A stretch of 64,000 bases of DNA from Candidatus Epilinea brevis (GTDB lineage Bacteria > Chloroflexota > Anaerolineae > Epilineales > Epilineaceae). A program made the position numbers and the translations under genes. Positions 39,951 through 47,830 of the stretch are shown piece by piece. The stretch is taken from positions 124,001-188,000 of the forward strand of contig JADJUE010000011.1 in NCBI GenBank assembly GCA_016710785.1. Reading direction: 5' to 3'. Numbering within the stretch: position 1 is the first letter of the stretch; each line of letters opens with the position of its first letter. The notes beneath the pieces were generated by a model. It worked only from the letters and a program-made list of their open reading frames with translations, made no database searches and was not told where the DNA came from.

Positions 39951-41054
39951 ATGCCGGACTTCATCGCCGACCTGGCCCAAGCGCTGTCCGGGCGCAGTCA
40001 CGAACTGCTACGCACGCTTGGCGCCCCAGGCGCGCGCGACGATCAGGCTCTCGGTGATCTGGTCCGCGCCCATTGGACGCCCTTACCCGACCGGGCGCCG
40101 CTGCAGCCCGCCTGCGCCGTAGACGGCAGCCTGGGTCAGTTGGATCTGGACAACGGGAGTACGTTCATCGTCGCCCAGGCCCTGGCTCTGGGCACCGATG
40201 GCCTGGAGCGCTCGAGCATCGCCTTCGAGCTGCTGCCGCCCACTGTCGGCCGCACCACCGCCGCCCGCCTGGCGGACCTCCTGCAGCGCGGCCAAGAGCT
40301 GTCCCTGGCCGCTGAGGTGCTGCGCGAGGGCGCCCTGCCGCCGGGAAGCACGTTGTTTCTGGACGGCGCCCTGCACGGCCTCCTGCCCCAGCTCTACCCC
40401 CTGCGACTGGACGCCGATGTGGCGTTGCCGGATCATCCCCAACGCGTTCTGGATGCCTACCTGGGCATCATGAGCGCCGCACAGGCGGCGGGTGTGGGGA
40501 TCGTCGCCGTGGCCAAGACCAGCCGCGAGGCCACCCATGCCAAGGTCTGGCGGGAATCCGCCGGTCTGGACGGGCGGCTGGACATCCCCGCTTCCTGGAG
40601 CGACGCCGCCCTGATCGGTCGCTGGGCGGGCGACCAGCGAGGCGTTTCCCATCCCGTGGTGCTTGGCCGCCGCGGCTTCATCGGCGGCTCCCTGGAAATC
40701 CTGCAGCGGGCTGAGGTGGCCGGATCGCCGGCAATCGTCAGCTGCTTCGTCCGCCTGGCCGCCATGGACGACCTGTTGCGCGTGGACCTGCCCGCGCATC
40801 AGGCCGGCGATCCCCGAAGCATCGGCGAGCTCGACGCCGAACTGCTGAGCGGCGGCGCGGCGGCGATGACCCCCATCCTAGGGCAGCTGGCCACCGACTG
40901 GGGCGGCCCCGAGGTCTACAACGCCCTGCTGTATGCCGTGGATCGGGCCGTGCGCCTGCGCCGCCAGACCCTGGCCGAGGTCTACCTGCCCCTCCTGGCC
41001 GATGCTTTGGGCATGCCGCTGCGGCCGGACCGGGCTAACCGCCGGTTCTTGTGA
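39951..41054 (+). CDS. NurA-domain nuclease
   Basis: This 367-aa protein belongs to the NurA family, 5'-3' nucleases that work with the HerA translocase in DNA end processing in archaea and some bacteria. CAVDGSLGQLDLDNG (about 45-59) is the first acidic motif. TLFLDGALHGLLP and VAVAKTSREATHAKVW are the second and third, and LPADQAGD-like and YNALLYAVDRAVRL are C-terminal. DRANRRF ends the conserved part. HerA is not within this window. The start ATG lies 6 bp behind the small membrane protein. An RNase H-like fold is expected from the family. Confidence 0.8.
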   Translation: MPDFIADLAQALSGRSHELLRTLGAPGARDDQALGDLVRAHWTPLPDRAPLQPACAVDGSLGQLDLDNGSTFIVAQALALGTDGLERSSIAFELLPPTVGRTTAARLADLLQRGQELSLAAEVLREGALPPGSTLFLDGALHGLLPQLYPLRLDADVALPDHPQRVLDAYLGIMSAAQAAGVGIVAVAKTSREATHAKVWRESAGLDGRLDIPASWSDAALIGRWAGDQRGVSHPVVLGRRGFIGGSLEILQRAEVAGSPAIVSCFVRLAAMDDLLRVDLPAHQAGDPRSIGELDAELLSGGAAAMTPILGQLATDWGGPEVYNALLYAVDRAVRLRRQTLAEVYLPLLADALGMPLRPDRANRRFL

Positions 41055-41135
41055 TCGTCTGCCGCGAGGCCCCGCGCTCGCGGTGACGAACAATGGGTCG
41101 ATGACAAGCTGCTGGCCCCCACCGCCGGCCCCGGA

Positions 41136-41141
41136 TATAAT
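41136..41141 (+). promoter_or_regulatory. -10 element of the pyrDK segment
   Basis: Perfect TATAAT 68 bp before the ATG at 41210. No matching -35 found. Confidence 0.5.
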
Positions 41142-41209
41142 GCCGCCCCCCACCGGACGGAAGCCGCGATTCCATTCGCCGATGCGGTTCGCCGCTCCAA
41201 GGAGATCCC

Positions 41210-41548
41210 ATGGACAGCCTCTTGGCTCCTCTCTCGGTCTACAAACCCCTCATGCGCCTGGCAGCGGCAGGCTTCGGCGCCGCGATGGCGCTCCTGCTCT
41301 TCAGCCTGGCCGTCTGGGCCTGGCGCGACATCAGCGCACGCAGCCGGGACAGCCTGCTGCGTGCCGGCGCCGTGGTCCTGGTGGTGGGCCTGCCCGCCTT
41401 CGGGATCATCGTCTACATGCTGCTCAGGCCACGCGAGACCATAGCCGAACGCTACGAACGGGAGCTGATCGAGGAGCTGTTGGCACGGGAGGTCAGCACC
41501 GGCGCGCCCAGCCGGCGCACCGTCCGCCAGGCCGCACCCGGCTCGTGA
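41210..41548 (+). CDS. Small membrane protein (PLDc_N-like)
   Basis: This 112-aa protein has two transmembrane helices (about 16-40 and 48-68), the second ending GLPAFGIIVYMLLRPRETIAERYERELIEELL. This is the pattern of short proteins with a phospholipase-D N-terminal-type hairpin, where a basic/acidic amphipathic helix follows the membrane. Zinc-ribbon cysteines that often follow in related proteins are absent. Function unknown. It lies 22 bp before pyrD and may be co-transcribed with it. Confidence 0.65.
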   Translation: MDSLLAPLSVYKPLMRLAAAGFGAAMALLLFSLAVWAWRDISARSRDSLLRAGAVVLVVGLPAFGIIVYMLLRPRETIAERYERELIEELLAREVSTGAPSRRTVRQAAPGS

Positions 41549-41570
41549 GCCGGATCCTGTTCCAAAACCC

Positions 41571-42578
41571 ATGAGCAAGCCCGACCTGGCCGTAAGCATC
41601 GCCGGGCTACGGCTGGCCAATCCACTGGTCCTGGCCTCCGGCATCTTCGGCACCCACGCTTCCCTGATGGTGCGCGCGGCCCGCGCCGGAGCCGGTGCCA
41701 TCACCGCCAAGAGCGCCGGCACCCAACCGCGCAGTGGCCATCCCAACCCCTCCTGCGTCGACTTCGGCGGTGGCCTGCTCAACGCCATCGGCCTGGCCAA
41801 CCCGGGGGCGGCGGCCGAGGTGGCCCTCCTCATCGAAACCCGCGCGCAGCTGGCGCCCTTGGGGGTACCGCTCATCGCCAGCATCTTCGCCGACCGGGTG
41901 GAGAACTTCGGACGCGTCGCGGCTCAGATCGCCGAAGCGGCGCCAGACCTGCTGGAGGTCAACATCAGTTGCCCCAACGTGGCCTCGGACTTCGGCGAGC
42001 CCTTCGCCGGCAGCCCCGCCACGGCGGCGGCAGTCACCGCCGCCGTGCGCAAGCAGGTGTCCGTGCCCATCATCATCAAGCTGGCCCCCAACGTGCCCGA
42101 CCTGGGCCAGATCGCCCGGGCCGTGGTGGACGCCGGTGCGGACGCCATCTGCGCCATCAACACCATGCCCGGCCTCCTCGTGGATCTGGAGAGCGGTCAA
42201 CCCGTCCTGGCCAACCGCACCGGCGGCGTCAGCGGCGCGGCCTTGGCGCCCATCGCCCTCTATGCCGTCTACCAGATCTCGGCCGCCGTCGATGTGCCCA
42301 TCATCGGCACAGGAGGGGTGTCCAGCGGAGCCGACGCCTTGCGCATGATCATGGCCGGCGCCACGGCAGTGGGCGTGGGGTCCGCCGTCTACCGCGAAGG
42401 ACCGGCGGTCTTCGAGCGCATCGCCACAGAGATGGCCGGCTGGCTGGCCGAGCGGGACCTCACTCTGGACCAGATCCGCGGGCGGGCCCACGGACGCGTG
42501 CTCTGGCCCGAGGCACCGTCCACGCCGCCCGTCCCTCATGCCGCGGCGCGGGCCACTATCCCGCAGGAACACGGATGA
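41571..42578 (+). CDS. pyrD: Dihydroorotate dehydrogenase, class 1B catalytic subunit
   Basis: This 335-aa FMN enzyme oxidises dihydroorotate to orotate in pyrimidine synthesis. It has LANPLVLASGIFG (about 16-28), the Lys in AGAITAKSAG, NAIGLANPG, and the catalytic Cys in LEVNISCPNV, which marks class 1 enzymes (class 2 has Ser). IIIKLAPNV and INTMPGLLVDL follow, and the FMN phosphate site is IIGTGGVSSGADALRMIMAGA. The adjoining pyrK makes class 1B (NAD-linked) certain. The stop overlaps the pyrK start. Confidence 0.96.
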   Translation: MSKPDLAVSIAGLRLANPLVLASGIFGTHASLMVRAARAGAGAITAKSAGTQPRSGHPNPSCVDFGGGLLNAIGLANPGAAAEVALLIETRAQLAPLGVPLIASIFADRVENFGRVAAQIAEAAPDLLEVNISCPNVASDFGEPFAGSPATAAAVTAAVRKQVSVPIIIKLAPNVPDLGQIARAVVDAGADAICAINTMPGLLVDLESGQPVLANRTGGVSGAALAPIALYAVYQISAAVDVPIIGTGGVSSGADALRMIMAGATAVGVGSAVYREGPAVFERIATEMAGWLAERDLTLDQIRGRAHGRVLWPEAPSTPPVPHAAARATIPQEHG

Positions 42579-43351
42579 TCACCGCGACCAGCGGCGGCGG
42601 TCTGGGCGACAGGTCCGACGGACTGCCCCGCCCTTATCGGGTAGCGTCGCTGCGCCAGGAGAACCACCGCACGCGCACGGTCATCCTGGACGGGCCTGTG
42701 GACGCCGAGCCGGGCCAGTTCTGCATGCTCTGGTTGCCCGGCCTGGATGAGAAGCCCTTCAGCGTAGCGGCAGCCAGCCCCGCGGCCTTCACCATCGCCG
42801 CCGTCGGCCCCTTCAGTCGCGCCGTCCACGCCCTCGCGCCGGGCGACCGCATCTGGCTGCGCGGGCCATTCGGCCGACCCTTCCAGCTGCAGGGGCGCGA
42901 CGCCCTCCTGGTGGGCGGAGGCTACGGCGTGGCGCCCCTGCTGCTCCTGGCCAGCCGCGCTCTGGCCGCCGGCCACCGCGTGCGGGTGGCGATCGGGGCG
43001 CGGGGGGAGGGCGATCTGCTGCTGGCGGACGGCTTCCGGCAGCTGGGCATCGATCCCATCCTGACCACCGATGACGGTAGCCAGGGACAGCGCGGACGGG
43101 TCACAGAGGCCCTGGCGCCGCTCATGGACGCCGATCCCCCTGACGCCCTGTACGCCTGCGGCCCGCACGGCATGCTGGCGGCGCTGGCCGATCTGGCCGG
43201 CAAGCACCGCGTGCCCGCCCAGCTGTCCTGGGAAGCCTACATGCGCTGCGGCATTGGCATCTGCGGCAGCTGTGAGCAGGACGGGTTGCTGCTCTGCGCC
43301 GATGGCCCGGTGCTCGTCGACGATCCGGTGCTCAGGGAGGAGAGGTCATGA
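42575..43351 (+). CDS. pyrK: Dihydroorotate dehydrogenase electron-transfer subunit
   Basis: This 258-aa protein shuttles electrons from PyrD to NAD via FAD and a 2Fe-2S cluster. The FAD-binding region is PGQFCMLWLPGLDEKPFSVA. The NAD-binding part is ALLVGGGYGVAPLLLLA and DALYACGPHGMLAAL. The C-terminal cluster ligands are CGIGICGSC and the Cys in GLLLC. It starts at ATG overlapping the pyrD stop (ATGA), a coupled pair. Its own stop overlaps the following FG-GAP gene start, an odd partner for a metabolic operon. Confidence 0.95.
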   Translation: MITATSGGGLGDRSDGLPRPYRVASLRQENHRTRTVILDGPVDAEPGQFCMLWLPGLDEKPFSVAAASPAAFTIAAVGPFSRAVHALAPGDRIWLRGPFGRPFQLQGRDALLVGGGYGVAPLLLLASRALAAGHRVRVAIGARGEGDLLLADGFRQLGIDPILTTDDGSQGQRGRVTEALAPLMDADPPDALYACGPHGMLAALADLAGKHRVPAQLSWEAYMRCGIGICGSCEQDGLLLCADGPVLVDDPVLREERS

Positions 43352-45996
43352 TGAATCAGCATTCCCACCAGACCACCCAACGGGCATCGGCCCCGCATCC
43401 TGCCGTTGTCGGGGCTGGGACCTCAGAGGGGGGGCGGGGCAGGAAGCAACGCCCTGCCGCCCACCTCCGGCCGGTTCTCTGCCTTTCTTTCCTCGTGGCC
43501 CTCGCCGCAACGTTCCTGGCCACGGCGCCCCTGCCCCCACCCACCTCATCGCCGATCGCGGCGCTCGCCCAGGGCGCACGACCGCGCCCGCCGGCCGGTG
43601 CGGCGCTCTGGGGCTGGGGCGGCTACAGCGCCGTGGCCCCCGAAAACACCTTGGCCGCGCTGCGCGCCGCGGCCGAGGCGGGCTTCCCCCGCGTCTGGGT
43701 GGACCTGCGATCGACATCGGACCAGGTACCCGTGCTGCTGCGCGACGAGACCTTGGATCGCACCACCGGCTGCAGCGGCGCGGTGAAGCAGCAGCCAGCG
43801 AGCACCGTCATCGCCTGCGACGCCGGAGCGCGCTTCGATGCGGCTTTCGCCGGCGAGAAGGTACCCCGGCTGGCCGAGGCGCTGGCCATCCCCGGCCTCA
43901 GCCTGATGCTCGAGCTGCGCGATGCTCCCCCGGCCGCGGTCCTGGCCGCCATCCAGGCCGCGGGCGCCGCGGCGCGGGTGACCGTGGTCAGCCCGGACGC
44001 GGAGGTGTTGGCGGCCTTCAAGCCCATCCTGCCGCCCGCAGCGCTGCGTCTGCGAGCCGTGGACCTGAGCCGCCGCACCCTGCAGACCCTCTTGGGGGCC
44101 GGCGTGGGCGGTCTGGTGCTGGACGCCCCAGCCCTGGACGGTTTGGACGCGGCCAACCTGGCCCAGCTGCGCCAGGCCGGTCTGAAGCTGGATCTGGGTC
44201 CGGCCCTGGAGGAGAAAGACCTCTACGCCGCCGCCGCCCTGGCCGCCGACGCCATCGCCGTCGAGCGCCTGGTGCCCGCCGAGCGGGCCCTGGGCCTGTC
44301 CTGGCGCACCTACAGTTCGGCGGCCTTTGGCCTGCGCCCCGCCGGTCCCCAGGCCTTCGGCCGCGCCATGGCCGCCGGCGACTTCAACGGCGACAGACGG
44401 GCGGACCTGGCCCTGGGCGCTCCCTTGGAAGGATCCACGGCAACCGGGGCGGGCTGGGTGGGCGTCGGTTACGGCGGCGGCAGCTTCCCAGGCACGGTGT
44501 ACCAGGAGGCGGGCACCGAACAGGACGGCGAATGGGGAAGCAGCTTCACCACCGCCGACTGGAACGACGACGGCATCGACGACCTGGCCATCGGCTATCC
44601 CCTCCGGGATTTCACCGCCGGCAACAGTGGGGCCATCTGGCTCTGGGACGGCGCCGCCGGCGGCTTCGGACGCCTCACGCGGCCTGTGGGCCCGCGGGCG
44701 GACGTGGGTGCCCATCTGGGCGAAACGCTGGCCAAGGGCGACTTCAACGCCGACGGCGTGCCGGATCTGGCGGTCGCCGCGCCGGACACAGTGCTGGAGG
44801 GCCAGCAGGCGGCCGGGCGGGTTTGGATCCTGCCTGGGCAGGCCGGCTCGGGGCCGGTCACCACCGGCCAGATCATCGTCGACCGCTCCGACGAGGAGGT
44901 GCCCGAGGCGCCCACGGCCCGCGAGCGACTGGGCGCCGCCCTGGCCATGGGCGACTTCAATGGCGACGGGGTGACGGACCTGGCCATCGGCGGCCCCGGC
45001 GGCAGCGCCGCGGCCGTGGCCCAGGCCGGCAGCGTCCTGTTGGCCTTTGGCTCCACCCGAGACCCGATGACCGGCGACGGGCGCTATCTGGGGGTGGTGG
45101 AGATCCACCGCGACCTGCCGGAGATCGCCGGTGACGCCGAACGGGGCGGGCTCTTCGGCGCCTCCCTGGTGGTTGCGGACTTCGACGGCGACGCCTACGA
45201 CGACCTGGCCATCGGCTCGCCCGGGGCCACGGTGAATGGCGTGCGTGGTGCCGGGGACCTGGTCATCCTCTTCGGCGGCGCGGCTCTGGTCACGGAGGGC
45301 GAGGAGGACCCGATGGACCCCATGAAGCGCCTGCCGGCCAGGCTCGAGCTGGGCCGCACCCTGACGATGGATCAAAGCTCGGGTGCCATCCCCGGCGAGC
45401 CCAGCAGCCGCGCTGCCTGGGCCACAGGCCTGGCGGTGGGTGACCTGGACGGCGACGGGCGGCCTGACCTGGCGGTCAGCAGCAAGGAGGCGATCGACCG
45501 CCTCACCGGCGCCGGCTCGGTCACCTTGCTGTATGGCGGGCCGGGCGGGCCGGAGAGCCGCCTGGCCCTGCGCCTCTCGCCCGGCCTGGCGCCGCTGGCC
45601 CTGCCGGCTTCCGGCGACCTGGCCTTCGGCGCGGCCTTGGCCATCAGCGATCTCAACGGCGACGGGGCAGTTGACCTGGCCATCGGCGCCCCGGGCCGGA
45701 CGGTGGACGGCTTCAGCCGCGCCGGCATGCTGGCGGTGGCCTGGGGCTATGACCCCCTGCTACCGGGCGTGCCCACACCCACGGCCCTGCCACCCTCGGC
45801 CAGCCCCACGGCGACGACGACCGAGGAGGTCACCCCCTCGATCACACCGACGCCCAGCAAGACCGCGCCAGCCACTGTCACCGCCACGGCCACCTCCTTG
45901 CCGCGGCCAGCGTACCTGCCCATGGCCATCCGCCTGCGGGCCTTTCCGGGGCGCTATCCGACGCCGGCACCGGCGGTGGCGCGAAGCGCTCGCTGA
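43348..45996 (+). CDS. Surface protein: degenerate GDPD domain fused to seven FG-GAP repeats
   Basis: This 882-aa protein has a hydrophobic export segment at about 42-62. The next 240 residues match glycerophosphodiester phosphodiesterase (YSAVAPENTLAALRAA, PVLLRDETLDRTTG), but catalytic positions are altered: HRG is WGW, the Glu of IExD is Trp, and the second His (HD) is Arg. It should be inactive. From about 320 there are seven FG-GAP blades with Ca-binding DFNGDG..DLAIG patterns, one full integrin-like propeller. A Thr/Pro stalk and PRPAYLPMAIRL follow near the C-terminus. The start overlaps the pyrK stop (ATGA). Probably a surface adhesin; the ligand is unknown. Confidence 0.85.
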   Translation: MMNQHSHQTTQRASAPHPAVVGAGTSEGGRGRKQRPAAHLRPVLCLSFLVALAATFLATAPLPPPTSSPIAALAQGARPRPPAGAALWGWGGYSAVAPENTLAALRAAAEAGFPRVWVDLRSTSDQVPVLLRDETLDRTTGCSGAVKQQPASTVIACDAGARFDAAFAGEKVPRLAEALAIPGLSLMLELRDAPPAAVLAAIQAAGAAARVTVVSPDAEVLAAFKPILPPAALRLRAVDLSRRTLQTLLGAGVGGLVLDAPALDGLDAANLAQLRQAGLKLDLGPALEEKDLYAAAALAADAIAVERLVPAERALGLSWRTYSSAAFGLRPAGPQAFGRAMAAGDFNGDRRADLALGAPLEGSTATGAGWVGVGYGGGSFPGTVYQEAGTEQDGEWGSSFTTADWNDDGIDDLAIGYPLRDFTAGNSGAIWLWDGAAGGFGRLTRPVGPRADVGAHLGETLAKGDFNADGVPDLAVAAPDTVLEGQQAAGRVWILPGQAGSGPVTTGQIIVDRSDEEVPEAPTARERLGAALAMGDFNGDGVTDLAIGGPGGSAAAVAQAGSVLLAFGSTRDPMTGDGRYLGVVEIHRDLPEIAGDAERGGLFGASLVVADFDGDAYDDLAIGSPGATVNGVRGAGDLVILFGGAALVTEGEEDPMDPMKRLPARLELGRTLTMDQSSGAIPGEPSSRAAWATGLAVGDLDGDGRPDLAVSSKEAIDRLTGAGSVTLLYGGPGGPESRLALRLSPGLAPLALPASGDLAFGAALAISDLNGDGAVDLAIGAPGRTVDGFSRAGMLAVAWGYDPLLPGVPTPTALPPSASPTATTTEEVTPSITPTPSKTAPATVTATATSLPRPAYLPMAIRLRAFPGRYPTPAPAVARSAR

Positions 45997-46064
45997 GGCG
46001 TCGCCCCTTTCGGCACAGCGGAGCGCATCATCGGCCGGACCGGCGCGGGGCCACGAACCCGGCG

Positions 46065-46796
46065 TCAGTCGTCGTCGAACACCGGCACGGCTGACGACAG
46101 CATCACCCGGTTGTTGCCGTTGCGCTCGCGCACCGCCTGCACGATGTCGCGCGGCGTGGCGTCCTTGCGCAGGCGCACCGCGTAATGCAGTTCGGTCATC
46201 AGCCCCGCCTGCACCGATTGGATGGACTGCAAGCTGGCGCTGTCCACATAGCGGGCGAAGGGCTCGGCCAGCACCTGCTCGAAGTCGATGTCCGGCGTCA
46301 CGCGGATGATCAGGCTGTGACTGGGCCGGTCCGGGGCGAAGAGGTTCAGGCGGGAAACCAACCAGACCACCAGCGAGACCAGCGCCGTGGTGAAGACGGC
46401 GATGCCGTACTCCTGGGCGCCGATGGACAGGCCGATGGCCATGGCCAGGAAGATGAAGCCCACATCGATGGACTGGCTGACGTTGCGTCGGAAGCGGATG
46501 ATGGAGAAGGCCGCGAAGACCGCCAGGGCAGTGTGTACGCGCGTGGACACCACCATGATGACCACCGTGACCACCATGCCCAACATGATCAAGGTCTGCA
46601 CATAGTCCTGTTGGTAGCCAGGACCCGGATGGACCCGCTGGTACACCCAGCCGATGATGGCCAGAAGGGCGAAGGCCAGAGCCAAGGCTCCCAGGACCTC
46701 CAATGGGGTGACCGGTGTCGCCACGGTGGCGTCGGCTACCGCCGGCGCGGCTCCGGTGCCGAAGAACAGGTTCATTGTGTCGGTCGCGCTGTCCAT
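46065..46796 (-). CDS. DUF4956 membrane protein
   Basis: This 243-aa protein has four transmembrane helices in its first 150 residues and a cytoplasmic C-terminal ferredoxin-like domain (HSLIIRVTPDIDFEQVL ... LHYAVRLRKDATPRDIVQAV). The family signature VFAAFSIIRFRRNVSQSIDVGFIFLAMAIGL is present. Function is not established. DUF4956 is repeatedly found next to VTC-domain and CotH genes, as here. Its start lies 25 bp inside the end of the VTC gene, so the two are translated together. Confidence 0.9.
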   Translation of the reverse strand: MDSATDTMNLFFGTGAAPAVADATVATPVTPLEVLGALALAFALLAIIGWVYQRVHPGPGYQQDYVQTLIMLGMVVTVVIMVVSTRVHTALAVFAAFSIIRFRRNVSQSIDVGFIFLAMAIGLSIGAQEYGIAVFTTALVSLVVWLVSRLNLFAPDRPSHSLIIRVTPDIDFEQVLAEPFARYVDSASLQSIQSVQAGLMTELHYAVRLRKDATPRDIVQAVRERNGNNRVMLSSAVPVFDDD

Positions 46797-47635
46797 GCCC
46801 AAGCCTTTCCGGCGGAGTCGCCCGGCCCCGCCCGTCGATCCTTGCCGGCGGATCCGACCAGGCCGATCGTCCAATCCTGCGGCAGCTCGACACTCAGGCC
46901 CCTCGGCTGAATGGCCAGCGACTCCACCGCTGTCTGATACTTGCTGAAGGAGCGCGGCTGGCAGCCCAGGCCGCCCAGCAGCTGCGCCAGCCAGAAGGGC
47001 ACCGCATGGTCCACCTTCACCTCCAACACGCGCTGATCGTCCGGCACCAGGTCGACATCGAAGTCGTTGTCATCCGGCACCGCCTGGTAGAAGGCCCGGG
47101 CCCGGGCCCGCAGGCCGGTATCAAAGGTCAGCCGCAGGTCCGCCTCCCCTCCCTGACCCATCCAGGCCTCCCGGTCGTAGCGCATGACGCAGATCGGGCG
47201 CAAGCCCTTGTCGACGATCAGGCGCTGCACCTCTTCCAGAACGATGGCGTCCATGCCCGTCAGGCGCCGGGCCAGGGGGCGCCCGCGCGTGAGGTCCAGG
47301 GCTTCCTTGATGGTCAGCGCAATGCGCCGCTTGCTGGTGCGCCCAGTGTACTTGTGCTTGATCTCCACGAAGCTGAGGCCCTCCGGGTGGTCCCCGGCCT
47401 GCCCGTAGATACGGATGCGAACCTTGCGCCGCGAAGGCAGGCCCAGGAGGTTGTTGACGTAGATCGCACGCTCGGCATTGTCCAGATAGATGCTGATGAT
47501 GGGGTAGCGGCCATCCGGTCCGGCATGCGGATCCGGCAGCAGGCGGGCGGCGACGGCCGCGCGGATGATGGCGGCCTGCTGGGCATGGACCACGAACTTG
47601 AGCTCACGGCGGTCGAAGCGGGTGATGGTTTCCAT
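46772..47635 (-). CDS. VTC-domain protein (polyphosphate polymerase-like)
   Basis: This 287-aa protein matches the catalytic tunnel domain of eukaryotic VTC4, which makes polyphosphate from ATP. It shows RRELKFVV (basic entry strand), YPIISIYLDN, VRIRIYG, SFVEIKHKYTGRTSKRRI, CVMRYDREAW, LRLTFDTGLRAR and VLEVKVD, with paired basic and acidic residues lining the triphosphate tunnel. The last 40 residues are unconserved. Whether bacterial members make polyphosphate is not proven. It is coupled to DUF4956 and divergent from the CotH gene. Confidence 0.9.
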   Translation of the reverse strand: METITRFDRRELKFVVHAQQAAIIRAAVAARLLPDPHAGPDGRYPIISIYLDNAERAIYVNNLLGLPSRRKVRIRIYGQAGDHPEGLSFVEIKHKYTGRTSKRRIALTIKEALDLTRGRPLARRLTGMDAIVLEEVQRLIVDKGLRPICVMRYDREAWMGQGGEADLRLTFDTGLRARARAFYQAVPDDNDFDVDLVPDDQRVLEVKVDHAVPFWLAQLLGGLGCQPRSFSKYQTAVESLAIQPRGLSVELPQDWTIGLVGSAGKDRRAGPGDSAGKAWAWTARPTQ

Positions 47636-47683
47636 GATCTAGATTTCACGTTTCCTTAACCGGGCCTTCAATAGCCGGGGGCC

Positions 47684-47689
47684 ATTGTA
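47684..47689 (-). promoter_or_regulatory. -10 element of the VTC-DUF4956 operon
   Basis: TACAAT on the minus strand, about 50 bp upstream of the VTC start. No convincing -35, and no clear plus-strand promoter for the CotH gene in the 195-bp divergent gap. Confidence 0.4.
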
Positions 47690-47830
47690 GCGTCGGTCGC
47701 GTCAGGCATCCCGTTCGCGGCGGGTTGCCGGATCCGGCCTCTGTAATCCAGCGTCGCAGTTCGGCATCGTGTTAGCTGTCCTTCATGATGCCGGACGCCG
47801 CAAGGCCCTTTCAGTCGGGAAGCAGAGCCC

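Noticed and set aside
43071..45134. 687-codon plus-strand frame across pyrK and the FG-GAP gene
   Set aside because: Shadow frame of Arg/Gly/Pro-rich residues; both overlapping genes have clear motifs in the other frame.
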